A DNA stretch of 64,000 nt, from the NCBI RefSeq assembly GCF_030409685.1, contig NZ_JAUFQJ010000004.1, positions 124,001-188,000 of the forward strand. The letters run 5' to 3'. The stretch is from Ferruginibacter paludis. Its GTDB lineage: Bacteria > Bacteroidota > Bacteroidia > Chitinophagales > Chitinophagaceae. Under the pieces are notes generated by a model. The model was not told where the DNA came from. It saw only the letters and a list, made by a program, of their open reading frames with translations, and ran no database searches. Shown here in pieces: positions 26,716-35,480 of this stretch. Position 1 is the stretch's first letter. Every line of letters begins with the position of its first letter. A program made the translations under genes and the position numbers.

Positions 26716-27216
26716 CTAAACAACGGTAAGCATGTTTGTTTCCTTTGTTTCATTTTGCAATTTCTTTACAAGGTCAAATATTTTCACTATCACTAAAGGC
26801 ACAGCCTTCTCGATAGGTGCTGTCAGCTCAATCCCTTGCTGCTGCAGGCTTTCAATACTTACAACAAACAAATGGATAACGGGCATTTTATCCAACAACA
26901 GTAGGGCACTCACCATATCTTTCAAACCTATATCGTGCGTGCTCATGGCTTTCGGAAAGTCCTGCGCAAAACGTGGCCTGATCAATCGGATCGTACCAAG
27001 CGGATTATCATCCAGCGTGGCATCTACCAATATCACGGTTTCGTACCCTTCAAAATAACCCAACAAATGAAAGCCCCCGGTACCGCCATCCACTACGTCA
27101 ACGCCAGGTGGCAGGCTTTGCTGTTGCAGCCTGTTGGCTACATGCACACCTATACCTTCATCACCCATTAAATAATTGCCGATTCCCAATATAAGTATGC
27201 GCTTTTCCGGAGTCAT
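26716..27216 (-). CDS. hyaD: [NiFe]-hydrogenase maturation endopeptidase
   Basis: 166 residues of the HyaD/HupD/HybD protease family. Opening ILGIGNYLMGDEGIGVHV carries the Glu that binds the Ni of the immature large subunit; the Asp in VILVDATLDD and the His in MSTHDIGLKDM complete the metal site. It cuts the C-terminal peptide off HyaB after Fe/Ni insertion. Its start abuts the cytochrome b stop directly, so it is the last gene of the hya operon. Confidence 0.92.
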   Translation of the reverse strand: MTPEKRILILGIGNYLMGDEGIGVHVANRLQQQSLPPGVDVVDGGTGGFHLLGYFEGYETVILVDATLDDNPLGTIRLIRPRFAQDFPKAMSTHDIGLKDMVSALLLLDKMPVIHLFVVSIESLQQQGIELTAPIEKAVPLVIVKIFDLVKKLQNETKETNMLTVV

Positions 27217-27978
27217 CTATTTGTTGTCTTTTTTAATTTTAGGTTCGGTTTTCTTAGCTTCAGGGTTGGGCGTCTGGTGATGATTTCTTTCAAAAACTTC
27301 CTCTTCAATAAATTTCCACCCACCGCCCATGCTGCTCATTTCGCCGCGGCCTTCTACATAATCATGATAAAAAACAAGGTACACATGTACTACAGCAAAC
27401 AGTATAAAAAACCACATACTCCAGTGATGAATTTGTCTCGTCATAATATCACCGCCAAAAATTACGGGCACCCAGGCAAATAATTTTGGCAACCACCAGG
27501 TGGCGGTAGGTGCATACAAACCGAAGCCGGTAAGGCATTGAACAAGGAAGGCAAGAAAAGTAAGAAAGTAAATAAAACCCGCCATGGCATTGTGCCCGAT
27601 ACTCATGTGTTCTTTACCTTTCAGCATCAGTATATCCATGCGGAACACATACCACATCTCTTTAAAAAACTTTTTTGAGATAGGTAAAAACTGCCGCCAG
27701 TTAGCATATTTATTTCCAACAAAGCCCCAGTAAATTCTGAATAAAAAATTAAAAAAGAAAATATAGGCCGCAATAAAATGAATATATCGTACCCACCCCA
27801 TTGTATATTGGTTAGTTGCCTCCCGCTGGCTTTGTAATGCCAGCGGGTTGGCAATATAAAAGCCCGTTGCAATCAATGATAATATAGCCAGGGCGTTCAG
27901 CCAGTGATAAATACGTACCGGTTGTTCCCAAACATATACCCGGCGAAGCTTTTGAATATGCAAATATTTGTCTGCCAT
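27217..27978 (-). CDS. hyaC: Hydrogenase b-type cytochrome subunit
   Basis: 253 residues with four transmembrane helices. YVWEQPVRIYHWLNALAI at the start and IHHWSMWFFILFAVVHVYLV near the end carry the His residues that bind the two b hemes in HyaC/HupC proteins. It anchors the periplasmic enzyme and passes electrons from H2 to quinone. Placed 16 bases after hyaB and fused without gap to hyaD. The Lys-rich tail is on the cytosolic side. Confidence 0.93.
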   Translation of the reverse strand: MADKYLHIQKLRRVYVWEQPVRIYHWLNALAILSLIATGFYIANPLALQSQREATNQYTMGWVRYIHFIAAYIFFFNFLFRIYWGFVGNKYANWRQFLPISKKFFKEMWYVFRMDILMLKGKEHMSIGHNAMAGFIYFLTFLAFLVQCLTGFGLYAPTATWWLPKLFAWVPVIFGGDIMTRQIHHWSMWFFILFAVVHVYLVFYHDYVEGRGEMSSMGGGWKFIEEEVFERNHHQTPNPEAKKTEPKIKKDNK

Positions 27979-27994
27979 AAAAAGAGTTTATTAG

Positions 27995-29719
27995 TTAGTC
28001 TCCTACTACGCTGATGCGGCTGATATGCTTTCCATCTTCATCATAAATATGAACGCTGCACGCCATACAGGGATCAAAACTGTGGATGGTTCTTAAAATT
28101 TCCAGTGGTTGTTTTTCATCTGCCACGGGTGTATCAATCAAAGCGGCTTCGTAGGCAGATAACTTACCGTTGCCATCTCTTGGCGATGCGTTCCAGGTTG
28201 TAGGCACTACCAGCTGATAGTTGGCAATCTTAGTATCTTCAATATTGATCCAGTGTGCCAGCGCACCTCTTGGCGCTTCTGCGTGCCCTACGCCCAGTGC
28301 GGTTTTTGGCCAGGTAGCAGGGTCAAACTTGCTCATCTCTGCCATACGGGTATCCCCGTTTTTAATATTGGCAATTAACTGGTCGTAAAATTCCTGTGCC
28401 CATTGCGATACCAGCATGCATTCCAGTCCTCGGGCGGCCGTTCTGCCCAGTGTTGAGAACAAGGCAGCAACAGGTACATTCAGATCGGTAAGCGCTTTAT
28501 CAACAACAGCTTTAAAATCTTCCCTGCCTCTTGCATAGCCTACAAGCACACGTGCCAGCGGACCAACTTCCATGGCATTGCCTTTCCATCTCGGTGTTTT
28601 TATATAACTGTATTCCTTGGAAGTATCCAGGTTAGCGAATGGTGGTTTTGGCCCTGTATAATTTACTTTGCTTTCACCCTTCCATGGATGCAGTCCCTTC
28701 TTTTTTCCATCTTTATAATCGTACCAGGAGTTGGTAATAAATTCCTGCACTTCTTCTTCCTTGCGCAGATCAACATCATATACTTTGCTGATGTCTTTAT
28801 TTAAAATTGCACCTGCCGGAAACTTGTAGGAAGATTGATCCCTGTAACCATTGGTGGGCAAGTCGCCATACACCAGGTAATTGCCCAAGCCACCGCCGAT
28901 GGCTCCCCAGTCTTTATAAAAAGAAGCAATCGCCATCAGGTCGGGAATATATACCTGCTCTATAAATTCTTTACCATCCCGCAACAACTGACCGACATAG
29001 GCCAGCCTTTCCGCATTGATGCCACTTACATCATCCAGGCTTATAGAACAGGCCATGCCTCCGACCAAAAAATTCGGGTGCGGATTTTTACCACCAAATA
29101 TCGCCTGCACTTTTACAATTTCTTTCTGCCATTCCAGTGCTTCCAGGTAATGCGCAAGGCCAATTAAATTTACTTCGGCAGGTAACTTGTATGCAGGGTG
29201 TCCCCAGTAACCATTGGCGAAAATGCCCAACTGTCCGCTGGCAACAAATTTTTTAATCCTTTCCTGGATATCACTGAAATAACCGGGTGAACTTTTTGGC
29301 CATTTGGAAATGCTCTGGGCCAGTTCAGAAGTCTTCTTCGGGTCTGCTTTTAATGCAGCCACCACATCAACCCAATCCATCGCATGCAGGTGATAAAAAT
29401 GCACTACGTGGTCATGCATGTACAAGGAGCAAAACATCAGGTTACGCACCAGCTCTGCATTGGGCGGAATAGTGATATCCAACGCATCTTCCACTGTTCG
29501 AACAGAGGTTAAAGAGTGAATAGAAGTGCACACACCACAAACCCTGCCCACAAAAGCCCAGGCATCTTTCGGATCTCTACCTTTTAAAATTTCTTCCAGT
29601 AAACGAACCATGGTACCGCTGCTGAAAGCATCTTTTATTTTGCCATTTTCAATATCGGCTTCAATCCTCAAATGGCCTTCAATTCTGGTGATCGGGTCAA
29701 CAACTATTCTTGTACTCAT
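27995..29719 (-). CDS. hyaB: [NiFe]-hydrogenase large subunit, group 1
   Basis: 574 residues. The four Ni-Fe cysteines are in L1 RVCGVCTSIHSL (Cys61, Cys64, with His68) and L2 DPCMACSVH (Cys551, Cys554). Seventeen residues follow His557 and should be removed by HyaD. Together with hyaA and hyaC this is a membrane-bound, respiratory H2-uptake enzyme, exported with the Tat-signalled small subunit. hyaB is separated from hyaA by a PH-domain gene and by a further 162 bases without a gene, unlike the usual adjacent arrangement. Confidence 0.95.
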   Translation of the reverse strand: MSTRIVVDPITRIEGHLRIEADIENGKIKDAFSSGTMVRLLEEILKGRDPKDAWAFVGRVCGVCTSIHSLTSVRTVEDALDITIPPNAELVRNLMFCSLYMHDHVVHFYHLHAMDWVDVVAALKADPKKTSELAQSISKWPKSSPGYFSDIQERIKKFVASGQLGIFANGYWGHPAYKLPAEVNLIGLAHYLEALEWQKEIVKVQAIFGGKNPHPNFLVGGMACSISLDDVSGINAERLAYVGQLLRDGKEFIEQVYIPDLMAIASFYKDWGAIGGGLGNYLVYGDLPTNGYRDQSSYKFPAGAILNKDISKVYDVDLRKEEEVQEFITNSWYDYKDGKKKGLHPWKGESKVNYTGPKPPFANLDTSKEYSYIKTPRWKGNAMEVGPLARVLVGYARGREDFKAVVDKALTDLNVPVAALFSTLGRTAARGLECMLVSQWAQEFYDQLIANIKNGDTRMAEMSKFDPATWPKTALGVGHAEAPRGALAHWINIEDTKIANYQLVVPTTWNASPRDGNGKLSAYEAALIDTPVADEKQPLEILRTIHSFDPCMACSVHIYDEDGKHISRISVVGD

Positions 29720-29881
29720 ATAGCGTTTTTAAAATTTTTTATTTGCCAAACAGTTAAATATCTATTAAGCTCTATTGGCGTCGCACTCTTGTGCTTTTAG
29801 TCAAGCATCAACAAAACGTTCGAAACATATCCTCGTTCCTTTTATTTATTCCGCTCAAATTAAAATGCGCCAATTTCAATC

Positions 29882-30289
29882 TCACCTTATTTCAATTGCG
29901 GGATTTATATGCAGCAGCGTCGTAATAAAATCTGCCTTGTGCGTCGGTGAAATAGCAACACTTTCTTTATCGTTGTATTTTATCTCCACCTTTTTGATGG
30001 AGGTAGCCGGCGAACCAAAAAAATCAGACACTTCTTTAATCGTTTTTATCTTGCGCACGTCAATAATCTTCTCATAAAAAAAACCGCACTTTACCTGCAA
30101 CACTTCACCAGAAATAACATAACTCGTTGATCGCACCAGGTACACAAAAAACAATATTACCAGCACGATTATAAAAAAGCCAATCCAATCGGAATGCGTG
30201 GCTGCCTGATAGATACAGAAGAGCAGCAACACTGCAAGCGGAAGAAAAATTTCAAGTCCGATTTTAGAACTAAACCTTTTCATAGCCAT
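29882..30289 (-). CDS. PH-domain membrane protein inside the hydrogenase operon
   Basis: 135 residues: two hydrophobic segments (about 10-25 and 34-49) and then a bacterial PH-like domain (SYVISGEVLQVKCGFFYEKII, VRKIKTIKEVSDFFGSP). Such proteins are common in Bacteroidota and have no defined activity. What is odd is its place: it begins 21 bases after the stop of hyaA and ends 162 bases before hyaB, on the same strand, thus splitting the two structural genes. It may be an accident of insertion or a locus-specific accessory factor. Confidence 0.75.
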   Translation of the reverse strand: MAMKRFSSKIGLEIFLPLAVLLLFCIYQAATHSDWIGFFIIVLVILFFVYLVRSTSYVISGEVLQVKCGFFYEKIIDVRKIKTIKEVSDFFGSPATSIKKVEIKYNDKESVAISPTHKADFITTLLHINPAIEIR

Positions 30290-30310
30290 TATTTTTAGCT
30301 GCTTTCTAAA

Positions 30311-31444
30311 CTACTCTTCCAATTCTTTCTCACTCTGCTTTCCTTCTTTTTCCAGGCTAAAAATTAGTTTGTGTTTCCGCACATTGGTAGCAATGGCATG
30401 TGCCGCGATAGCTGCGCCGGTAGCGCCTAAAGCAATTTTGCCCAAAGTGTCTGCACTTGATTCAATACCAAAACCTGAGAAGGCGCTTCCTCTTTCATAC
30501 AGCCTTCCGTTATCCCAGAAATTTTCTTCACTGCAGCCAATGCAGGGGTGACCGCTTTGTATCGGGTAACTCGTTCCGTTATTCCATTTCATCACGCCGC
30601 AGGCGTTGTAAGTGGAGGGTCCTTTACAACCTACTTTATATAAACAATATCCTTTTTTTGCATTCTCGTCATCAAAACTTTCCACGTACAAACCGGCATC
30701 ATAATAAGGCCGGCGATAACAACTGTCGTGTACCCTTTTGCTGTAAAAAGCTTTGGGCCTGCCGATTCTGTCAAGCTCAGGAATTTTACCAAACGTAACA
30801 AGGTGCACAATTACACCAGCCATCACCTCGCCTATCGGCGGACAACCAGGCACTTTAACGAGGGGTATACTTCCCTTTAATAATTTATGAATAGGAGTAG
30901 CATTGGTTGGATTGGGTTTAGCAGATTGTACACAACCATTGCTTGCGCAACTACCCCAGGCAATCACCGCCTTTGCACCAGCTGCAGCTTCTTCCAGAAT
31001 CTGCAATGAGGTCTTTCCGCCAATCATGCAGTACACGCCATCGGCGCCCGTCGGAACACTTCCTTCCACACAAAGGATGTATTCCCCTTTGTATTTAGTC
31101 ATGGTATTCTTCATCGCTTCTTCCGCCTGGAAACCGGATGCCGCCATCAGTGTTTCTGTATAATCAAGCGATATTTTATCCAGCAGAATATCAGCTACTA
31201 TCGGGTGCGATGAACGGATAAAGCTTTCACTGCAACAAGTACATTCCTGGAAGTGAAGCCAGATAACAGGCACACGGGGTTTAGTTTCCAGCGCTTTCAC
31301 CACCTGCCCGATGGCAGATTTTTCAAGCCCTATAAAAGCAGCCATCATGGTCGCAAAACCAATAAAGTCGCGGCGGGTATAACCCTTTCGTTGTACTTCT
31401 TCGTAGTAGGTTGGCTGGGTGTTGGCGGAAGCATCGTTAATCAT
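30311..31444 (-). CDS. hyaA: [NiFe]-hydrogenase small subunit, oxygen-tolerant type, Tat-exported
   Basis: 377 residues. A Tat signal has YTRRDFIGFATM near residue 22. Proximal-cluster cysteines are ECTCCSES (Cys68, Cys70, Cys71), GSCASNGC (Cys166, Cys171) and Cys201. Cys70 and Cys171 are the two extra cysteines found in oxygen-tolerant enzymes such as E. coli Hyd-1. The medial/distal cluster region (HDSCYRRPYYDAG, YCLYKVGCKGPSTYNAC, HPCIGCSEENFW) is intact. A C-terminal transmembrane helix (LGKIALGATGAAIAAHAIA) anchors it. This is group 1d-like. Confidence 0.94.
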   Translation of the reverse strand: MINDASANTQPTYYEEVQRKGYTRRDFIGFATMMAAFIGLEKSAIGQVVKALETKPRVPVIWLHFQECTCCSESFIRSSHPIVADILLDKISLDYTETLMAASGFQAEEAMKNTMTKYKGEYILCVEGSVPTGADGVYCMIGGKTSLQILEEAAAGAKAVIAWGSCASNGCVQSAKPNPTNATPIHKLLKGSIPLVKVPGCPPIGEVMAGVIVHLVTFGKIPELDRIGRPKAFYSKRVHDSCYRRPYYDAGLYVESFDDENAKKGYCLYKVGCKGPSTYNACGVMKWNNGTSYPIQSGHPCIGCSEENFWDNGRLYERGSAFSGFGIESSADTLGKIALGATGAAIAAHAIATNVRKHKLIFSLEKEGKQSEKELEE

Positions 31445-31622
31445 ACTGGTTAGTTTAACTGTTGATGTAGTAATGATATGCGGAAGAATTATTATAAAGT
31501 CATAAAGCTATTTTTCAAACAGCCTTATTCTCATGATTATCTTCAGTAATATTTATGACTTCGCTCATGTTTATGTGCTTTGGTTTTAAATACTTTTAAT
31601 TCTTTATCTGCAAATGAACTAT
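31445..31622. promoter_or_regulatory. Divergent promoter region of hya and hyp units
   Basis: 178 bases between the divergent hyaA and the small His-containing gene. It holds AAAGTCATAAAG and TTTATGACTTCGCTCATG, i.e. related ATGAC/GTCAT cores, also seen in front of the PfkB gene and as a dyad near the ferritin-like gene. Two units of one pathway facing apart make shared control likely. No binding protein is identified. Confidence 0.4.
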
Positions 31623-31835
31623 ATGAAAAAAATGATTGCCATTTTAAGCTTGCTTTTTACAGGCGGGCCTTTTATCAGTGAAGCACATCCTGGCCATGGC
31701 TCAACTGAAGGTTTTACCATCACTCATTATTTTACTGAGCCGGTACACGTGATTGTTTCGCTCAGCATTATTGTTGCAGCTGCTATATTCATCCGGTACA
31801 GGAGCGCAGTAAAGCAACCAGTAAAAATTAAATAA
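31623..31835 (+). CDS. Small His-containing exported membrane protein beside hypA
   Basis: 70 residues from the ATG at 31623 (an ATG three codons upstream is possible). The start is a signal peptide, ending near SEAHPGHG; cleavage after SEA would expose a His-rich N-terminus. A second hydrophobic span (about VHVIVSLSIIVAAAIFI) follows, then a Lys/Arg tail. Its stop is 2 bases before hypA, so it is translated with hyp genes. Possibly a nickel-related or hydrogenase accessory protein; no family is recognised. Confidence 0.65.
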   Translation: MKKMIAILSLLFTGGPFISEAHPGHGSTEGFTITHYFTEPVHVIVSLSIIVAAAIFIRYRSAVKQPVKIK

Positions 31836-31837
31836 CT

Positions 31838-32179
31838 ATGCATGAGCTTTCTATTGTAATGAGCATTGTTGATATAGCGCTGGAACAGGCTGCAAAAAAA
31901 GACGCTGCCGTTATTGATGAGATTGAACTCGACATTGGTTGTTTATCCACGATAGAAATGAATGCGTTTGAATTTGCCTGGAAGCAGGGAGTAAAGCGAA
32001 CAATTTTAGAACGGGCGGTAAAAAAAGTAAACAGAATAAAAGGAAAAGGCAATTGCTCTGACTGCGACCATACTTTTGAATTAGAAAATTTATACGATGC
32101 CTGCCCTTTTTGTGGCGGGTATTTAATAGGGATAACAGCCGGAAAAGAATTGCGGGTAAAATCACTGGTTGTTTCGTAA
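31838..32179 (+). CDS. hypA: Hydrogenase nickel-insertion protein HypA
   Basis: 113 residues with the invariant MHELSIV start (Ni binds Met1/His2/Glu3) and a zinc site made of Cys73, Cys76, Cys89 and Cys92 (CSDC and CPFC). It delivers Ni to the large-subunit precursor with HypB. First of the contiguous hypA-hypB-hypC genes. Confidence 0.95.
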   Translation: MHELSIVMSIVDIALEQAAKKDAAVIDEIELDIGCLSTIEMNAFEFAWKQGVKRTILERAVKKVNRIKGKGNCSDCDHTFELENLYDACPFCGGYLIGITAGKELRVKSLVVS

Positions 32180-32209
32180 AAATAAAATCAATACTAAAAA
32201 ATTACAGCT

Positions 32210-32974
32210 ATGTGTGCAACCTGCGGATGTGATACCGGTGCAACCATCACCATGCATGAACACAGTCATCAACACGATCATTCAGACCATCATCTTCACG
32301 AACATTCCCATAAAAAAGTAGTGGATGTTGAACAGGATATCCTGCACGGGAATAACCTGCTTGCAGAAAGAAACCGTGGCTATTTCGATGCGAAAAATAT
32401 ACTGGCATTGAACCTGGTAAGTTCTCCCGGCTCCGGCAAAACCTCCCTGCTGGAAAAAACATTGACTGATCTTAAAGGCCAATTGAATTTTGCCGTTATT
32501 GAAGGCGATCAGCAAACCACCAACGATGCAGACCGCATACACGCCACCGGAACAAAAGTGGTACAAATCAATACCGGCAAGGGGTGTCACTTAGATGCAC
32601 ACATGGTGTTGCACGCCGTACAGGGCATGAAACCCGTACAGGATAGCGTGCTCTTTATTGAAAACGTAGGCAACCTTGTTTGTCCCGCCATGTTTGACCT
32701 GGGTGAAAAAGAAAGAGTGGTCATCATCAGCGTAACAGAAGGCGACGACAAGCCGCTAAAGTACCCTGACATGTTTCATTCTTCCACCCTTTGCATCATC
32801 AATAAAACAGACCTCCTCCCCTACGTTCCTTTTGACATTGAAAAAGTAAAAGCCAACGCAAAAAAAATAAATCCTGCACTGGAAATTATTGAGCTAAGCT
32901 GTACCAGCGGTGAAGGATTAACAACCTGGTACAATTGGTTAAAATTAAAAGCAGCCGCAGCTATGCCAGCCTAA
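32210..32974 (+). CDS. hypB: Hydrogenase nickel GTPase HypB
   Basis: 254 residues. N-terminal MCATCGC high-affinity Ni motif, then a His-rich stretch (residues 16-34, 10 His) for nickel storage, then the SIMIBI GTPase: P-loop SPGSGKTSLLE (about 72-82), EGDQQTTNDA, GKGCHLDAHM metal site, NKTDLLPY for guanine. It powers Ni insertion with HypA. Spaced 30 bases from hypA and 30 bases from hypC. Confidence 0.95.
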   Translation: MCATCGCDTGATITMHEHSHQHDHSDHHLHEHSHKKVVDVEQDILHGNNLLAERNRGYFDAKNILALNLVSSPGSGKTSLLEKTLTDLKGQLNFAVIEGDQQTTNDADRIHATGTKVVQINTGKGCHLDAHMVLHAVQGMKPVQDSVLFIENVGNLVCPAMFDLGEKERVVIISVTEGDDKPLKYPDMFHSSTLCIINKTDLLPYVPFDIEKVKANAKKINPALEIIELSCTSGEGLTTWYNWLKLKAAAAMPA

Positions 32975-33004
32975 CTAAACTGTATAAAAAGTAAAATCAA
33001 ATTC

Positions 33005-33256
33005 ATGTGCCTAGCCATACCGGGTAAAATAATTTCCATCAGCAACCAACTGGATGATACCTTCCGTTTTGGCAAAGTTTCGTTTGGCAGCATAATGAAA
33101 GAAATCAATTTATGCATGGTTCCGCAGGCGAAAACAGGCGACTATGTACTTGTACATGTCGGAGCAGCCATTGGTATAGTTGATGAAGAAGAAGCTGCAA
33201 AGGTTTTTAGTTACCTGAAAGATATGGGCGAGGTAGAAGAACTGGATCAGGACTAG
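33005..33256 (+). CDS. hypC: Hydrogenase assembly chaperone HypC
   Basis: 83 residues with the diagnostic MCLAIPGKI start, whose Cys2 binds the Fe(CN)2CO unit with HypD and the large-subunit precursor. The central VGAAIGIVDEEEA is typical. The HypD, HypE and HypF genes needed for ligand synthesis do not follow and must be elsewhere in the genome if the enzyme is active. Confidence 0.95.
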   Translation: MCLAIPGKIISISNQLDDTFRFGKVSFGSIMKEINLCMVPQAKTGDYVLVHVGAAIGIVDEEEAAKVFSYLKDMGEVEELDQD

Positions 33257-33404
33257 TCATGTCGGCAAATTGCATTTGCAGGACCGTAAAGTTCGCTGAC
33301 CAACGTCAATTTTTTATCCATTTGCAATCATTAAAACTTCAAGGCGTTTCTGATAAATTTGGCACCGGTATATTGCCGCATTGTATCAGTTAAATACTAC
33401 AGTT

Positions 33405-34145
33405 ATGAAAGATAAAACAGCTCTTGTTACCGGTGCCGCGTCAGGTATTGGTAAAGCTACTGCCCTGTTGTTTGCAAAGGAAGGCGCCAGTGTAATTATA
33501 TCAGATCTTCAGGAAGCTGCGGGCGAAGCCGTTGCAGCAGACATCCGTTCAGCCGGAGGAAAATCAGCTTTTTTTAAAGCGGATGTTTCAGTACCGGAAC
33601 AAATGGAGTCGCTGGTAAATTTTTCAGTAACCACATTTGGCCGCCTGGATATGGCGGTAAACAATGCAGGGATAAGCGGAGAAATGAACGCAGCTGCCGA
33701 CATGAGCATTGAAGGCTGGAATAAAGTGATAGCGGTGAATTTAAACAGCGTTTTTTACGGAATGAAATACCAGTTGCAGGCAATGCTAAAAACCGGTGGT
33801 GGCAGTATCGTCAATGTAGGGTCTATTTTAAGCTCGGTGGGTTTTGCCGGTGCTGCAGGATACACTGCTGCCAAACATGGTATCATTGGTCTTACCCAAA
33901 CTGCCGCTGTAGAATACGCTGCCCAAAATATACGTATCAACACAGTTGGTCCGGGTTTTATCGATACGCCGTTATTAGGCTTGCTGAGCGAAGAAATGAA
34001 AAAGCAGGTAATAACGTTGCATCCTGTTGGCAGACTTGGTAAAAGCGTGGAGGTTGCCGAATTGATTGTGTGGCTTGCGAGTGATAAAGCTGCTTTTGTA
34101 ACGGGTAGCTATTACCCTGTAGATGGTGGTTACCTGGCGAGGTAA
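33405..34145 (+). CDS. Short-chain dehydrogenase/reductase (SDR)
   Basis: 246 residues from the ATG at 33405, which puts the cofactor motif TGAASGIG at about residue 11, the usual place; an earlier start adds 8 residues. Other SDR marks: NNAG, catalytic Ser in VNVGSILSSVG and Tyr-xxx-Lys in YTAAKHG, PGFIDTP, and a final GSYYPVDGGY. NAD(P)-dependent; classical FabG-like SDR of unknown substrate. Confidence 0.9.
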   Translation: MKDKTALVTGAASGIGKATALLFAKEGASVIISDLQEAAGEAVAADIRSAGGKSAFFKADVSVPEQMESLVNFSVTTFGRLDMAVNNAGISGEMNAAADMSIEGWNKVIAVNLNSVFYGMKYQLQAMLKTGGGSIVNVGSILSSVGFAGAAGYTAAKHGIIGLTQTAAVEYAAQNIRINTVGPGFIDTPLLGLLSEEMKKQVITLHPVGRLGKSVEVAELIVWLASDKAAFVTGSYYPVDGGYLAR

Positions 34146-34228
34146 TTAAAGCCTCCGTTAAGTGTAACAAAAGTATCCGTCTACCTTTTTTCGGCAGTTT
34201 ATCTTACATCAAAATAAAACAAATTGAT

Positions 34229-34435
34229 ATGAAAAAGAATATGGGTACTACCGACCGTATTGTTCGTTTAATTGCAGCTGCCATTTTTGCCGCCCTGTAT
34301 TTTACCAATACCGTTACCGGCACTTTTGGTATAGTGTTGCTTGTGCTGGCTGCAATTTTTGTGCTGACCAGCCTCGTAAGTTTTTGCCCGCTATATACCA
34401 TCCTTGGTTTAAACACCTGCACCGCCAAAAAATAA
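34229..34435 (+). CDS. DUF2892 (YgaP-like transmembrane) protein
   Basis: 68 residues: MGTTDRIVRLIAAAIFAAL opening and CPLYTILGLNTC ending are the DUF2892 pattern, with two transmembrane helices. In YgaP the same domain carries a rhodanese; this one is stand-alone. The conserved Cys pair could interact with sulfur or persulfide species, but this is only by analogy. Confidence 0.85.
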   Translation: MKKNMGTTDRIVRLIAAAIFAALYFTNTVTGTFGIVLLVLAAIFVLTSLVSFCPLYTILGLNTCTAKK

Positions 34436-34680
34436 ACGCTGCCCGTGTCTGGTTGTCCCTGCGCCATAGCACCTCCTGGATGCCTGGCACACCTGTGCAG
34501 CCATAAACCAGTACAGATGCCATTAAAAACCTATCAACCAGCAGCTATATTTTTATGATTTCACAAAAATAAATATCACATACTTTAATGATATGCATCA
34601 TGCATTGCCACACCGCCATTTTCTATTTTTACATCCATAATTAAGATAACCCAATTACCAGGATCTAAAAATTTAAACAA

Positions 34681-35127
34681 ATGAAAAAAGAATATTGGAT
34701 CAACGTAAAACATGTTGATAACAGGCTGGTGGTTTTTTTAAATGGCGAAACAATCTGGGATAGTGGCATTGTACACGACGATCCGGAGTTGAATCAGTTT
34801 ATTAATATAACAGATCAGCTGCAGATACATTCCAGCCATTTAAACGAACTTATTTTTGAGGGCTTTAATGACTCTTACACCAGTGACACCTCCAATGGCG
34901 ATGCTTCCAACAGCGATTTAAACCCCTGGCATTTCCACTACCGCGTTTTCACCCGCACGGTCGACGGTACCGGAAATGTAATTGAAATAGATATGCTGGC
35001 ACCGTACAACGAGAAGCATATGTCTAACCCAAATATCAGGGCCATTAATAACCGGTATCAAATCATTCGCAACAGCGAAGAATTTAAGGTGATTTCAAAT
35101 TCATTGTCCCAAAATTTCTATAATTAA
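34681..35127 (+). CDS. Conserved-looking protein of unknown function
   Basis: 148 residues, no signal or membrane segment. It reads like a beta-rich galactose-binding or lectin-like protein: HVDNRLVVFLNGETIWDSG, HLNELIFEGFNDSYTSDTS, and NPWHFHYRVFTRTV. The phrase LVVFLNGETIWDSG resembles carbohydrate-binding jelly rolls, but this is only a loose impression. It is followed by a strong bidirectional hairpin. Unassigned. Confidence 0.6.
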   Translation: MKKEYWINVKHVDNRLVVFLNGETIWDSGIVHDDPELNQFINITDQLQIHSSHLNELIFEGFNDSYTSDTSNGDASNSDLNPWHFHYRVFTRTVDGTGNVIEIDMLAPYNEKHMSNPNIRAINNRYQIIRNSEEFKVISNSLSQNFYN

Positions 35128-35226
35128 ACCCGATTGCTGTACCAAAGAAAGTGGCTTTGATAACCGGCTCTATAGTCCGGTATCTTAACACCCCATTTTA
35201 TATCCACTGTCAGTTCATGGAAAAAC

Positions 35227-35265
35227 AAAAGTAAGTGCAGCTTATCCAACGTTGCACTTACTTTT
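35227..35265. terminator. 13-bp perfect hairpin, probable terminator
   Basis: AAAAGTAAGTGCA (35227-35239) pairs without mismatch with TGCACTTACTTTT (35253-35265) over a 13-base loop. The A-run before and T-run inside and after the stem fit bidirectional termination after the gene ending at 35127. Confidence 0.8.
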
Positions 35266-35400
35266 ATCCGGTTAAATCTGTAGATTGATGCTTAAAGAAA
35301 CAAGTGTTCTGTTCGTCAATGGACGCCTTCTTTCATAAATAAATCCGTTGACGCTTTCAAAATGTAACCATTGTTACCAATCTATGCTACACTTTGGTTT

Positions 35401-35408
35401 TAATTTTG
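35401..35408 (+). promoter_or_regulatory. -7 box TAATTTTG of the thioredoxin promoter
   Basis: TAATTTTG agrees fully with the Bacteroidota consensus TAnnTTTG and stands 73 bases before the thioredoxin ATG, giving a leader of about 65 bases. A TTG at 35371 is about 8 bases too far for an ideal -33 box. Confidence 0.5.
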
Positions 35409-35480
35409 CAGTACAGAAATCCGCCTGACCAGACTATTAAACATGATAGTAACGCGATTGCTAAAAATAAAATTTTCTTT

